DNA of 64,000 nt from Roseovarius arcticus. Lineage in GTDB: Bacteria; Pseudomonadota; Alphaproteobacteria; Rhodobacterales; Rhodobacteraceae. The stretch covers positions 2,542,001-2,606,000 of the forward strand of contig NZ_SZZN01000001.1 of the NCBI RefSeq assembly GCF_006125015.1, written 5' to 3'. Made by a program: the position numbers and the translations under genes. The notes beneath the pieces are model-generated. The model worked only from the letters and a program-made list of their open reading frames with translations. It was not told the DNA's origin and ran no database searches. This document shows, piece by piece, positions 34,609 to 44,238 of this stretch. How positions within the stretch are numbered: position 1 is the stretch's first letter; each line of letters opens with the position of its first letter.

Positions 34609-35415
34609 TGTCAGACGAATGCGAATTCGTCTCAGTTTTCCGGTATCGGCAATCTGTTACGCCGCACAAAGGTCGCGCCACGCGGCAAGAGCGGCGGCAC
34701 GGTTCAGCTTGAAATTTGACCGGCTGTAGAAGCTGCGCTCCTGATTGAAATGGTTGTGAACGGAGGCGTGGACGGCGACAAATTTCTGCAGACTTCGCAC
34801 GCGCCGAAAGCGGAGCATGGCCCGTTCTCGTCGTCGGAACGGCAGGTGTGAATTCTCCGCCCTGTTGTTGAGCCAGCGGCCAGTTTCCTGTTTGTCTACG
34901 TGCCAATGACCTTCATCGCCGCGCCGTAGGAACGCAGTTTGTCGGTGACGAGCACCTCAACCTTGCCATGGCGTTTCATGGTTTTCCTGAGGAATTTCAA
35001 TGCGGCTTTGCGATCACGGCGTTTGGTCACATAGCTTTCCAGCATTACCCCTTAGTGATCCCCAGCCCGCTAAAGGTAGTGGGTCTCCCCACTGATCTTT
35101 ACGAAAACCTCGTCCAGGTGCCGCTGCCAGTTCGAATACGACCGCAACTGCTGTACCCGTTTCCGCCGGATCTCGGCAGCAAACATCGGGCCAAATCTGT
35201 TCCACTAAACCCGCACCGTTTCGTGGCTGATATCGATGCCGCGTTCTTCAATAAGGTCCTCCACATTTCTAAGCGAAAGCGGAAAACGTTCATACATCAT
35301 CACCGCGAGGCGGATAATGTCAGGGCTGGTTTTGAAGCACCGAAATCGGGAGTGGTTTGTCATCCAGAGAGGCTACGAAACCGCCCTGCCCGCTTCAAGT
35401 CGGTTTCGTCTGACA
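34609..35415 (-). mobile_element. IS6-family element, degenerate, with terminal repeats
   Basis: Perfect 11-bp terminal inverted repeats TGTCAGACGAA/TTCGTCTGACA lie at 34609-34619 and 35405-35415, giving 807 bp, right for IS6. The transposase is on the minus strand from ATG 35361-35363 (MTNHSRFRCFKTSPDIIRLA) to a stop at 34657-34659. It has several frameshifts and stops. HLDEVFVKISGETHYL, ESYVTKRRDRKAALKFLRK and VTDKLRSYG keep the DDE pattern. No target duplication is seen. Confidence 0.85.
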
Positions 35416-35491
35416 AAACCGTTCGTTTCAATGTGGCATAGCTAATGTTAAGATCACGCTGGGGAATGAACCCTACGGGGGAATTCAGACC

Positions 35492-37042
35492 ATGGCATCA
35501 GATGAGGCAACAAACACGCGCATGGGTCCTCACGAGGCGAAGCTTCATGCCATTCTGTCCTCCGCAGTCGATTGCATCATCATCATTCAGCACGATGGCA
35601 CAATCGACACAGTGAACCCGGCAGCAGCACGTCTGTTTGGGTATGCACCCGAAGAGTTCCTTGGCCAGAACGTGAAGTTCCTGATGCCTGATGAGCATCG
35701 CGTCAAACATGATGGCTACCTGCACAACTATATGACCACCGGCCATCGCAAGATCATTGGGATCGGCCGAGATGTGTCAGGGAAGCGCAAAGACGGCAGT
35801 GTTTTTCCCATGCATTTATCCGTTGGCGAGTTCGAGGAAAATGGCGAGAAGTTCTTCACGGGCATTATTCATAATCTAACAGCCCGTACTGAAGCCGAAC
35901 AAGCCCTGCGCCGGGCACAAAGAATGGACGCAATTGGTCAGCTCACAGGGGGTGTCGCCCATGACTTTAACAACTTGCTCACCATTATTGTCGGCAATCT
36001 GGAATTGTTCGAAATGCAGACGGGGGAGTTCGAGCATTCCGCGCTTGTGACCGAAGCATTAGAGGCCGCCGATCTGGGTGCGCGCTTGACCGATCGCTTG
36101 CTGGCCTTTGCGCGCCGCAGTCCTTTGGAACCTCGCGTTGTCGATCTGAATGGCCTTACGGTGGGACTGACCGACATGCTGCGACGTACCCTCGGTGCGA
36201 CGATTGAGCTGTCTACGGTATTAGGTGGCGCGCCATGGCATGTGAAGATTGATCCGGCACAGTTCGAAAGCGCCTTGGTCAATCTTGCAGTGAACGCGCG
36301 CGACGTCATGCCGGACGGTGGGAGATTGATTATTGAGACCTGCAACATGCCGCTCGATGAGAGCTACATTGCTGATGAGCTTGGGCTGGACTTAGGGGAC
36401 TACGTGCAAATCTCGGTGACGGATACCGGATCTGGCATTCCCGACGATATCATTGATCGGGTCTTCGAGCCTTTCTTTTCCACCAAGGATGTGGGTAAGG
36501 GCACAGGATTGGGCCTTTCGATGGTCTACGGCTTCACTAAACAATCGGGTGGCCACATCACGATTTACAGCGAGCTCAACAAGGGCACGACCGTCAATCT
36601 GTACCTTCCGCGACACCAAGATGTCCCCAATGTGGTCCAAGACGTCTCCGTAAAGGTGGAGCCCACGCCCCTAGCCACTGAAACCATCCTTGTTGTAGAA
36701 GATAATGATCGCGTCAGGCGCTTGACCGTTGCACGACTAAGTGCGCTTGGTTACCATACCATCGAGGCCATCCACGGCCCCGCTGCAGTAGAAACGCTTG
36801 CGGCGCATCCAGATGTTGAATTGGTCTTCACCGATTTAGTCATGCCCGGCGGGATGACAGGATACGAAGTCGCAAAACACGTTCAAAAAACCTACCCTGG
36901 CGTCAAAGTTCTGCTTACTTCAGGCTACGCAGAGGAGTTGATGAACGGTGACAAGCTCTCTGAGCGCGGTTTGAAACTGCTGCGGAAACCTTACCGGCAG
37001 GCAGCTCTCACAGACGCCATTCGAGAAGCGCTTGATCAATAG
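35492..37042 (+). CDS. FixL-type haem-PAS hybrid histidine kinase with receiver
   Basis: 516 residues, no transmembrane segment, so cytoplasmic. The PAS domain at about 14-132 closely matches the FixL haem pocket: H73 in [10 protein letters not shown] is the proximal haem ligand, and R93 in [15 protein letters not shown] the distal Arg that senses O2, followed by [10 protein letters not shown]. HisKA has H157 in GGVAHDFNN. HATPase motifs are [18 protein letters not shown] and [13 protein letters not shown]-terminal receiver (about 398-514) has ED at 403-404 and D448 in FTDLVMP. Likely role: oxygen sensing and phosphotransfer. It is convergent with the response regulator gene (2 nt gap). Confidence 0.9.
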   Translation: MASDEATNTRMGPHEAKLHAILSSAVDCIIIIQHDGTIDTVNPAAARLFGYAPEEFLGQNVKFLMPDEHRVKHDGYLHNYMTTGHRKIIGIGRDVSGKRKDGSVFPMHLSVGEFEENGEKFFTGIIHNLTARTEAEQALRRAQRMDAIGQLTGGVAHDFNNLLTIIVGNLELFEMQTGEFEHSALVTEALEAADLGARLTDRLLAFARRSPLEPRVVDLNGLTVGLTDMLRRTLGATIELSTVLGGAPWHVKIDPAQFESALVNLAVNARDVMPDGGRLIIETCNMPLDESYIADELGLDLGDYVQISVTDTGSGIPDDIIDRVFEPFFSTKDVGKGTGLGLSMVYGFTKQSGGHITIYSELNKGTTVNLYLPRHQDVPNVVQDVSVKVEPTPLATETILVVEDNDRVRRLTVARLSALGYHTIEAIHGPAAVETLAAHPDVELVFTDLVMPGGMTGYEVAKHVQKTYPGVKVLLTSGYAEELMNGDKLSERGLKLLRKPYRQAALTDAIREALDQ

Positions 37043-37044
37043 CC

Positions 37045-37785
37045 CTACTTGGCTTTGCCAACGGCGACATCTTCCGCAAACATGTATCCGATACCTCGCA
37101 CGGTCTTAATCAGAAGGGGGGATTTTGGGTCTCGTTCAATCTTCTTTCGAAGACGCGCGATCTGATTGTCGATCGTTCGATCTAACGGGGCCCAATCAGT
37201 TCCCTTCAACAGATCCATCAAGCGATCACGGGACATTATTCGCTTGGGATTTTGCAGAAAGACAGTCAGCATCCGGAAGTCGCCACTTGTCATTTCTGCC
37301 ATGTCGCCGTTTCGATCCAGAAGCTCAAAGCGATCAAGATGCGCGGTCATACTGTCAAAGGTAACGCTTCCTTCGCCAACGGTCTTTGCCTGCTCTGCTG
37401 ATGGGGCTACGTCAGTTTGCAACGAACGACGCAACACGGATCGAACGCGCGCAAGCACTTCCCGGACATGAAATGGCTTGGTGATGTAATCGTCCGCACC
37501 AACTTCGAGACCCACAACCCGATCAATCACGTCACTTTGGCCTGTTACAATGATGATTGGCACGGTGGAAGTCTGGCGAATGCGCTTTGCAATTTCTAAT
37601 CCACTGTCCGCACCAAGTTGAAGATCGAGCGTAATAAGCTGCACATCCTCTGATTTGAGGATGTTGTGTGTGCTCGCTTCGTCCTCTGCCTCGAACACGA
37701 CATAACTGTCGCTCTCGAGACATCGCCTCAGCATGAGACGGATCTTAGGATCGTCGTCGACGACAAGAATTTTGTCAGTGCTCAT
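37045..37785 (-). CDS. OmpR-family response regulator
   Basis: 246 residues from the ATG at 37783-37785. Receiver domain with DDD near 9-11, the phospho-acceptor in LITLDLQLGAD and K in YITKPFHVRE; winged helix at the C terminus (SGDFRMLTVFLQNP, DNQIARLRKKIERDP). It faces the FixL-like gene end-to-end and is divergent from the FixK-like gene. Together with them it may form an oxygen-response circuit. In classic FixLJ the regulator is of NarL/FixJ type; here it is OmpR-type, so pairing is inferred from position only. Confidence 0.92.
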   Translation of the reverse strand: MSTDKILVVDDDPKIRLMLRRCLESDSYVVFEAEDEASTHNILKSEDVQLITLDLQLGADSGLEIAKRIRQTSTVPIIIVTGQSDVIDRVVGLEVGADDYITKPFHVREVLARVRSVLRRSLQTDVAPSAEQAKTVGEGSVTFDSMTAHLDRFELLDRNGDMAEMTSGDFRMLTVFLQNPKRIMSRDRLMDLLKGTDWAPLDRTIDNQIARLRKKIERDPKSPLLIKTVRGIGYMFAEDVAVGKAK

Positions 37786-37851
37786 TGGTTTTGGGGCCCT
37801 TCGCCGATCCCATGACCGGACGCCTGTTCGCTTTCCCATTTTACACAGAAC

Positions 37852-37876
37852 TGTAAGGCGATGGCAAAGCTTTACA
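37852..37876. promoter_or_regulatory. Inverted repeat in the response regulator/fixK-like divergent region
   Basis: TGTAAGGC facing GCTTTACA with a 9-nt centre (7 of 8 match). It lies 75 nt before the FixK-like ATG and 67 nt before the regulator ATG, a position suited to an operator for either gene. Confidence 0.4.
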
Positions 37877-37950
37877 ATTCAGTACATTGCGGCGGCTTCG
37901 CGACTTACAATTACCCGCCACATTCTTCCTTAGCGAACAGGGAGACGACC

Positions 37951-38631
37951 ATGTACATCACAAACGCAACTGACTTTGGGACCAAGACCGTAAATGCGGT
38001 ATTAGCGATTTCTTCACCTCAACCGTCCATTGGCAAAAAAACAAAATTGCTGAAATGCTCTGACAACCTGTTCCATGAGGGGGATGAGGCCCTTGCGGTT
38101 TACGAGGTTGTCAGCGGCGTCCTACTGCTGAGCAAAGTCTTTGAAAATGGCCGCAGACAGATAATCGCTTTCGGCTACCCTGGCGACATCATCGGTTTCC
38201 CCCGCAACGGCGACTATCATACCGAATGCGATGCACTCACACCGTCCACAGTGACTGCCCACAATGTGAAGCATTTGGAGGATTCAGAAGCCGATCCGCT
38301 CCTTCACCTGCGCCTTGTCAGGGCAGCGATGGACGAAATCTCGGCCATGCAGGATCATTTCATGATGCTTGGCGGCAAGACAGCAAGTGAAAAGGTGGCG
38401 TCGTTCTTGTGCCTGATGATGCAGCGGGTGGGCAAACCTTTGGGTAACTACACCCAGTTTGATTTTCCGATGACCCGATCCGATATCGCTGATTTCTTGA
38501 GTGTGACGCTTTACACCGTCAGCCGGACCATTAGCTCGTTCAAGGCAAGAGAAATCATCGCTTTGGAAAGCGCAAAGTCGATAATTGTGCTCAACCCAGA
38601 GGCTTTGATGGCCATGGCCGAGGCAAATTAA
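37951..38631 (+). CDS. FixK-like Crp/Fnr regulator
   Basis: 226 residues from the ATG at 37951, which has AGGGAG upstream. The effector-type beta-roll spans about 20-125 (LFHEGDEALAVYEVVSGVLL, IIAFGYPGDIIGFP). The C-terminal helix-turn-helix is FPMTRSDIADFLSVTLYTVSRTISSF-like, with the E/S/R residues partly as in FixK (SVTLYTVSR). The N-terminal Cys cluster of FNR is missing, so this is not an Fe-S sensor but FixK-type. It likely binds TTGAT-N4-ATCAA-like boxes such as the one at 14380. The divergent neighbour is the OmpR-type regulator. Confidence 0.87.
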   Translation: MYITNATDFGTKTVNAVLAISSPQPSIGKKTKLLKCSDNLFHEGDEALAVYEVVSGVLLLSKVFENGRRQIIAFGYPGDIIGFPRNGDYHTECDALTPSTVTAHNVKHLEDSEADPLLHLRLVRAAMDEISAMQDHFMMLGGKTASEKVASFLCLMMQRVGKPLGNYTQFDFPMTRSDIADFLSVTLYTVSRTISSFKAREIIALESAKSIIVLNPEALMAMAEAN

Positions 38632-38670
38632 GAAGTTGATGCCTTGTGGCGGAACAAGTCTCGGTTCCCG

Positions 38671-39705
38671 CTACATTACAATGACGTCTGCCAATTCTCT
38701 CCTGACCGACGGATCAATTTCGTCGGTCGATCTGCCAACCCGTAAAAGAATCTGAGGATGTCCGGTAACGCCAACAGCTTCTGCCAGTTTTTGGCGTAGC
38801 GCTTCGATCTCAATGGGTTGATTCAAATATGACGCTGTGAGGCCCTTGGCAGTCAGCGTCAGCAACACTCGAACCAAGGCGCGACCGGTTTCCACCCAAC
38901 TTTCAGGATCGTCATTTGTACTGCTAATTACTGCCAAAGCAGGCGAGGCCGACAGTATCTTCTTCTGATCAGCCGCCGCGACACTGTCGCCCAAATCAAA
39001 TGTGCGAATGACAAAGCGTCCTACAGGCGACAAAATATCGGGCATTCCAAAGCCCTTACCCGACATGCCATCCCTGCTTCCCAGAACCGAAGACCGGACC
39101 CAAGAACCTAGTTCGCGTCGGAAGGCTGGATCGTCAAACTGGATTTGATCACCTTCGGCTACAAGACCAGCAACAGTCTCCATTGCATCGTTATCTTCGA
39201 TCCAATTGAGGGTGACGCTGGAACCAGCAACCACATCAATGCATTCACTCAGCAACTCATTTGGTAGTTGTTCCATAAAATAGGCCGTTCGGTTTGTACG
39301 GCGTGCCTGAATTGCGTCGAACAATTCAATTTCGTGGTCATCAGGCGGCACACCATCCGAGAAAGCGATCTGCGCAAGATGGTCTGGGTTGCCGCCATCA
39401 GGCAAAAGCACGACGGACGCTTTTAACCCGAACCGCCGGGCAGCCACCTCTAATGTTCCGATTGCTGCACCGCAACTGATGGCGAGTTCTCGATCCTGCG
39501 GGTCAACAACAGGAAGCGCACGAATACGATCAGCGAGAACGAATATATCATCACTACCAACGCCAAACTGCCAAGGCTGGGAGTTATGGCCAGAGGGGGC
39601 AAGTGTGGCGTACCCTACTAGAAACCTGAGTTTTTGTTCAAGCGGTTCGGTTAAAGGGAAATCCTCCAAGCTCCGCGACCAGAGATTTTCCGCTGTGCCG
39701 TACAC
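38671..39705 (-). CDS. Acg-type nitroreductase-like FMN protein
   Basis: 344 residues. The nitroreductase fold is recognised by YATLAPSGHNSQPWQF at about 31-46, ARRTNRTAYF near 133-142 and a C-terminal ETGRALVRVLLTLTAKGLTA. These are features of the Acg family, a two-lobed nitroreductase relative whose mycobacterial members are dormancy-regulated. Reaction unknown; FMN binding expected. A half-conserved FNR-type site lies 64 nt upstream, in line with the oxygen-response neighbours. Confidence 0.82.
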   Translation of the reverse strand: MYGTAENLWSRSLEDFPLTEPLEQKLRFLVGYATLAPSGHNSQPWQFGVGSDDIFVLADRIRALPVVDPQDRELAISCGAAIGTLEVAARRFGLKASVVLLPDGGNPDHLAQIAFSDGVPPDDHEIELFDAIQARRTNRTAYFMEQLPNELLSECIDVVAGSSVTLNWIEDNDAMETVAGLVAEGDQIQFDDPAFRRELGSWVRSSVLGSRDGMSGKGFGMPDILSPVGRFVIRTFDLGDSVAAADQKKILSASPALAVISSTNDDPESWVETGRALVRVLLTLTAKGLTASYLNQPIEIEALRQKLAEAVGVTGHPQILLRVGRSTDEIDPSVRRELADVIVM

Positions 39706-39768
39706 TGATTATCTCTCCAAGACTGTGTTTACTCGGAGATGATGATACTACGATTCAACAAGTAAGGT

Positions 39769-39782
39769 TTGATCTTGCGCAA
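39769..39782 (-). promoter_or_regulatory. Degenerate FNR/FixK-like site before the nitroreductase gene
   Basis: On the minus strand TTGCGCAAGATCAA: one half-site ATCAA is perfect, the other (TTGCG) deviates. A -10-like TAGTAT lies at 39745-39750, so the site centre would be near -38. Suggestive only. Confidence 0.35.
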
Positions 39783-40364
39783 TTCATGAAACGAAGGAAG
39801 CAACTTCTCAGTTCTCAGAGCGGACCTTCTTCAACTTGCGTCAGCTGCAGCGGAATGGTGGTTTGTCGGCAGTCCGCGGATTGGTGGACAGGATGGTGTA
39901 GACGTGAGGCACTGTGTGGCCGATACCGAAGAACTGGGAAGTGTCTGGGTCGGCGGCTTGACGATGAGGCCACCGCAGATATCATCGGCCTTTAGACGCT
40001 AGTTACACCGATCAATTTGATGTTCGCACCTTATCACGCTCACCGCCCAAGCGGGATAGCTTCCTGCAGACGCTTCAGAGCTACGTTGGATGGTGTCGAG
40101 CGATACGGGGTAAGATTGAAGACATAGAATCATAAAACATTTGGTCGCTTGATCTGGTTCCCGCCGTCTGGTGCTGCCTTATGCTTCTAGAACAGCGACG
40201 GCTAAGAATGGCTCAATTACGTACGGTACGGCGTGTATTGGCCGATGAAAAAACTGCTTTGGGACGAATACCTTGGCGACGACCTTTCAATTTTCACAGC
40301 GGATACGATTTGAAATACAGGTCCGGCACTGTGCCGAGCCGCCTACCATTTGGGAGAGTCGAAG
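39783..40364. other. Gene-poor stretch
   Basis: No defendable gene. A 53-codon open stretch ending at 40131 (with TDQFDVRTLSRSPPKRDSF) may be the end of a lost gene but starts without a signal and has no recognised family. Confidence 0.45.
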
Positions 40365-40493
40365 ATGTCCGATCCGAAAAGCCCCGGCCAAAAACCCGGT
40401 CAGAAGTCAGACCAGAAGACCGGCCAAAAAACTGACCAAAAAACCGGGCAGCCGTCGGGACAGAAGCCCGCCGACAAATCGAAGCAGAAGTAA
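40365..40493 (+). CDS. 42-aa Gln/Lys repeat peptide
   Basis: ATG at 40365 with GGGAGA six nt upstream, stop TAA at 40491. After MSDPKSP the chain is a string of short GQK/DQK units (for example GQKPGQKSDQKTGQKTDQ), ending in a Lys/Gln tail. It is low complexity, strongly basic and probably disordered. The ribosome-binding site and the regular repeat support a real small gene. Function unknown; nucleic-acid binding or desiccation-type roles would be guesses. Confidence 0.5.
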   Translation: MSDPKSPGQKPGQKSDQKTGQKTDQKTGQPSGQKPADKSKQK

Positions 40494-40668
40494 GCGCTCA
40501 TAAGTAAAGAGCAGGCGGCATCACAGCTGCCTGCTCTCCGGCGCAAACAGCGCGTTAGCAACCGGAATACCGCACACGCTAGTAAATTGCGGGTCAGGAA
40601 AAGGTGTCTCGTGATGTTACCCATTGTCTCGGCTCCGCTGATAGTGTCCATGACAAATCAGTACCGAG

Positions 40669-40835
40669 ACCAATTGCAGCGAGGCTTCCCAGCATATGCT
40701 GAAAGCGGCCACTCAGATTTGACGCAGGCTTTGGTGTGACCAGGTCAGCCAAAAGTCAGCCCTTTTTGGAAAGCAAATGATGTTCCAAATGCTAGGACTG
40801 AACGCGCTCCGCCCTACCACGTAATAGCAGTGCAA
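40669..40835. repeat. Diverged inverted repeat, copy A
   Basis: About 167 bp that match 59947-60112 in opposite orientation at roughly four of five positions by eye, from ACCAATTGCAGCGAGG to AGCAGTGCAA. Copy B sits just after an IS6-type transposase relic, so copy A is likely a solo relic of a similar element's end. No coding frame is shared. Confidence 0.75.
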
Positions 40836-41017
40836 GTGCATGTTTTCTATCAATTATAATGTCCCAGCCCCCGCTCCGCACCGATCAATACCGAGAACGC
40901 TCCCGAACGAGAGGCCACTCGCGGCAAAATCGCAAGCTGGAACCGATACTCTTGGTCGGCCGTTGATCAGCCGGAAAGGTTGAGTTTGCTATTTCTTAAA
41001 CTCATGCATGTTGAAAT

Positions 41018-41878
41018 ATGCCGGTTTGTGAAGCTGATCCTTGGCGTCTGCAATATTTTGAGGGGCTGCCATGCCCGGAAAACGTGTTCATACCCACCGA
41101 GGATGGAGACGCATGGCAGTGGTTTCCGCAGCATAGATGGGTTTATAACAAGCTAAGGATCGCTGAGACACAAGGCTTTGCTTGCGGTCCGCACGGAATT
41201 GGACCGTCGTCGTTTCCAGTCTTTTCCAAGCCGATTTTCAATCTGCGGGGCATGGGAACCGGCAGCCGCCCACTACGCATACTGCGGGAGTATAAATCTG
41301 CACAGTGTCCCGGCCACGTCTGGATGCCCATGTTCACCGGCGAACATGTATCCACAGACGTGGCGGTTGTTGAAGGGCGCGCCAGATGGTGGCGCCACAC
41401 TGTCGGTGAACCGATTAAAGACGGGATGTTCGATCATTGGTTGGTGCTGGCCGAGCAACGCCCCGACATTGAGGCCTATGGGGGTAATTCGATTGCGGCG
41501 CATCTGCCAGATTACACTGGAATGTTGAATATTGAGACTATCGACGCCAAAATCATCGAAGTGCATTTGAGGTTCGCTGACCAGTGGCCCGATCTTTATG
41601 GTGGACGTGACTGGGTCGCTGCTTTGGTCGAATTATATGCGCAAGGACAATGGAACTTTACCGATTTCGACCGCCGCGATGGTTATAGTGTCGTGCTTTT
41701 TGGTGGTCATGGCCTGCAATACAGGCACCCACCGCAAGATTTGATCGACGAGATTACAAAAGAATGGGCTTGGGGGCCAAACGTTCCTATGCCCGACGAA
41801 GGAGCGCGCACCAAAATGACCTACTTTCGTTCTACCCTAGTGACAGGGTTTCCTCCGCCGTTGACCGTCCCGAAATAG
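41018..41878 (+). CDS. Conserved hypothetical protein, ATP-grasp-like
   Basis: 286 residues, soluble. Conserved-looking blocks are WVYNKLRIAETQGFACGPHG, SKPIFNLRGMGTGSR, CPGHVWMPMFTGEHVSTDVA and IIEVHLRFADQWPDLYG. The order 'Lys-rich substrate loop, KPxxNLRG, then GEHVSTDVAVV, then EVHLRFADQ' reminds me of an ATP-grasp fold, with E and N metal ligands late in the chain, but this is a weak match. It stands alone, with gene-poor DNA on both sides. Start ATG has only a weak ribosome-binding site. Confidence 0.55.
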   Translation: MPVCEADPWRLQYFEGLPCPENVFIPTEDGDAWQWFPQHRWVYNKLRIAETQGFACGPHGIGPSSFPVFSKPIFNLRGMGTGSRPLRILREYKSAQCPGHVWMPMFTGEHVSTDVAVVEGRARWWRHTVGEPIKDGMFDHWLVLAEQRPDIEAYGGNSIAAHLPDYTGMLNIETIDAKIIEVHLRFADQWPDLYGGRDWVAALVELYAQGQWNFTDFDRRDGYSVVLFGGHGLQYRHPPQDLIDEITKEWAWGPNVPMPDEGARTKMTYFRSTLVTGFPPPLTVPK

Positions 41879-42190
41879 CACATTTTCTGCAATATTAAAG
41901 AAGTCCCCAATATTATAAGTTTTAAATCCAATTTTGAACTTTGGGAAAAGACCACAGCGCGATGCCGACTAGATCGACTATTCGGGAATGTCGCTTCTCT
42001 CCAGCTCCGAGGCCCTTTTGCTGGTCCTGAACGATCATAGGCTCTTTCCGGGGCGGGAAATTATGCGGGTTTTGAGCGACACCGCGGCTGGACACGACAA
42101 TGCGATCAGTCCGGATTAGGAACACATAGCGTAGCCCTGATCATCATCGCAGGTGCTGATCCAGCTCGCCGCTCATGAAGCCCACTTCGT
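41879..42190. other. Gene-free stretch
   Basis: AT-rich at the left end; no frame with homology or ribosome-binding site seen. Confidence 0.4.
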
Positions 42191-42574
42191 TTATTGACCG
42201 TCGAACATCTTTGATCGCACGGACAGAGCAAACCGGCGCAGATCCAACTTGACTGGATCAGGTTTAACTTCTGATCCGGGACGGGTCAGTGACATGCTTT
42301 CACCTTTTACGCGCAGTATCTCTGAAAGATACACATCATTGTCCACTTCGCCCATCAATGGGTCGGCCTTACTCGCTTCGGCTTCGTCGTTTGATTTTGC
42401 TATACGATAGTGCTTGAGCAGCGTTGATACGACAGAGGGTGAAACCCCGTGATATTTTCCAATTTCGCGGTCAGTTAAACCAAGATCAACGAAGGCGCGG
42501 AGCGCCTCTTTAGGTTGAGGTCCAAAAGTTCTACAGTCCAATGTAGTGTCAGATGTAGTTTGGTGATCTTGCAT
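42191..42574 (-). CDS. Small HTH-containing hypothetical protein
   Basis: 127 residues with a GAGAGGTG ribosome-binding site. A helix-turn-helix-like part at about 28-58, DLGLTDREIGKYHGVSPSVV then STLLKHYRIA, resembles the DNA-recognition part of small regulators. The C-terminal half is charged and has no known domain. Role: likely DNA-binding protein, maybe phage- or transposon-derived. A 39-codon small gene lies upstream on the same strand. Confidence 0.5.
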   Translation of the reverse strand: MQDHQTTSDTTLDCRTFGPQPKEALRAFVDLGLTDREIGKYHGVSPSVVSTLLKHYRIAKSNDEAEASKADPLMGEVDNDVYLSEILRVKGESMSLTRPGSEVKPDPVKLDLRRFALSVRSKMFDGQ

Positions 42575-42698
42575 AGCTCACCTCTCTGTTGCCGTGGCGC
42601 CCGTCGCTTTTGGATCTTCTGCGATGCGTCATATCGCAACGCTGCCGAACAGGAGATCCTCCAGTTCACAAATCTGCGCTTTGCACGCGGGTCAAGGG

Positions 42699-42818
42699 TT
42701 AACGTCCGTGTTCAATTGGTGCAGCTAACGCGTGATGCATTATTTTTTCCGTTGCATCAGCCGTACCGATCAAACATTCCAGCTCGGCTAATTTGTACTC
42801 ATGCGCAACCCTATTCAT
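42699..42818 (-). CDS. Possible 39-aa protein
   Basis: ATG at 42816-42818 preceded by GAGGGA, stop TAA at 42699. The chain (starting MNRVAHEYKLAELECLIG) has normal composition and a likely helix. It lies 125 nt ahead of the HTH gene on the same strand. No family recognised. Confidence 0.35.
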   Translation of the reverse strand: MNRVAHEYKLAELECLIGTADATEKIMHHALAAPIEHGR

Positions 42819-43011
42819 CGTATCCCTCGGGCTCATAAAAAGTAAACTAGTCGATCTATTAAAAGAGAACTCTAACTAAAGGTGGTGAAGACACCAAGGA
42901 TCACCGATACGTAACTAACTAGGTTTAAACATAATCATCTCCACCGCCGCCATCTTGATTTATACTCACGTAACTCTTGGTGTGCCCCCATCGGGTGGTC
43001 CAGTTTAAATG

Positions 43012-43907
43012 TTAATGCATGGTCGGTCTCTGGTCTATCGGTACGATGCTTTTTGGTGCCGGTGGACGATAATCCAAGGCGCTGTGTGGCCTGACTGTGT
43101 TGTAGTGCCGGCGCCATCTTTCGATCAGGATCTGAGCCTCGCGCAACGTGAAGAAGACCTCCCCGTTCAGCAGCTCGTCGCGGAAGCGGGAGTTGAAGCT
43201 CTCGCAGTATCCGTTTTCCCATGGTGAGCCTGGCGCGATGAAAGCGGTTTTCGCGCCAACTGCCCCGATCCAGGCACGCACTTTTTTTGCGATAAATTCC
43301 GCGCCATTATCCGATCTGATATATTCTGGCGGCCCTCTCAGGATAAACAGATCGGTCAAGGCGTCGACCACGTCTGTTGAATTGAGCTTACGTTTAACTC
43401 TGATCACAAGCGCCTCCTTCGTGAACTCATCGATGATATTCAGTGTGCGGTAGACCCGCCCATCGTGTGTGCGATCTTGGACGAAGTCATACGACCAAAC
43501 GTGGTTTGGGCGCTCAGGCCGCAGCCTCACGCAAGATCCGTCGTTCAGCCAGAGCCGCCCCTTCTTGGGTTGTTTTTGTGGAACTTTCAGCCCTTCGCGC
43601 CGCCAAATTCGCTCTACGCGCTTGTGATTCACATGCCATCCGCTGTTGTTCAACATCCCGGTGATCATGCGGTACCCCCTCTCGGCGATGCGAGCATCGC
43701 CTGCCGGGCAGCGCATAGCGTCCGAACTCTTCCGTCAGTGCAATGATGTCCTCGGTTAGCCGCGCTTCGTCCGGCAAGCCGCAAGGTTCCTTGCGCTGTG
43801 TCGAACGATGCTGCCCGAGTGTGCGGCAGACCCGGCGCTCAGATACGCCAAGGGTCTGCCGCACATGATCAATGCACCGACGGCGGCGGGAAGGGCTTAG
43901 AAGTTTC
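43012..43907 (-). pseudogene. IS3 orfB transposase, frameshifted
   Basis: The DDE integrase core is present: WSYDFVQDRTHDGRVYRTLN with the first Asp, YIRSDNGAEFIAKKV with the second, SPWENGYCESFNSRFRDELL with the Glu. Upstream, VRQTLGVSERRVCRTLGQHR to TEEFGRYA is the N-terminal part in a different frame; the switch lies near 43700. IS3 elements use one programmed shift between orfA and orfB, but this one lies inside orfB, so it is damage. Confidence 0.8.
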
Positions 43908-44175
43908 CCCGTGCGGCCTCAGTCAAGATCATCTTGTCCAGTGTCAGATCCGACACCGCACGCCTGAGCCGAGTATTCTCTGTTTCCAGCTCTTTAAGCC
44001 GCTTGAGCTGATTGCGGTTCATGCCGCCATATTCTTTGCGCCATCGATAATAGGTCTGAACCGTCACACCGATCTGACGCACCGCTTCCGCCGTCGACCG
44101 CCCTTGCCCTTGCAGCACTTCAACTTGCCGTAGCTTCAGCACAATATCTTCGGGCTTCTCTCGCTTGCCAGCCAT
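43897..44175 (-). CDS. IS3 orfA (helix-turn-helix protein)
   Basis: 92 residues: an N-terminal helix-turn-helix (STAEAVRQIGVTVQTYYRWR) followed by a leucine-zipper-like stretch (LKRLKELETENTRLRRAVSD), the usual IS3 OrfA plan. ATG at 44173-44175, preceded by GAGGACGACGAG. It ends where the orfB frame begins. Confidence 0.88.
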   Translation of the reverse strand: MAGKREKPEDIVLKLRQVEVLQGQGRSTAEAVRQIGVTVQTYYRWRKEYGGMNRNQLKRLKELETENTRLRRAVSDLTLDKMILTEAARGNF

Positions 44176-44238
44176 CTCGTCGTCCTCCTGAAAACGGGAT
44201 AATTCTATCCCAAAAGGTGGACCACTTCAGTGGGGGCA

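Larger units (their letters stand above)
42983..44238 (-). mobile_element. IS3-family insertion sequence, nearly complete
   Basis: About 1256 bp bounded by related terminal repeats starting TGCCCCCA and containing GTGGTCCA (left 42983; right end 44238 read on the minus strand). It contains orfA and orfB of an IS3 element on the minus strand. The orfB is frameshifted, so the copy is probably inactive alone. No clear target duplication next to the ends. Confidence 0.85.
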
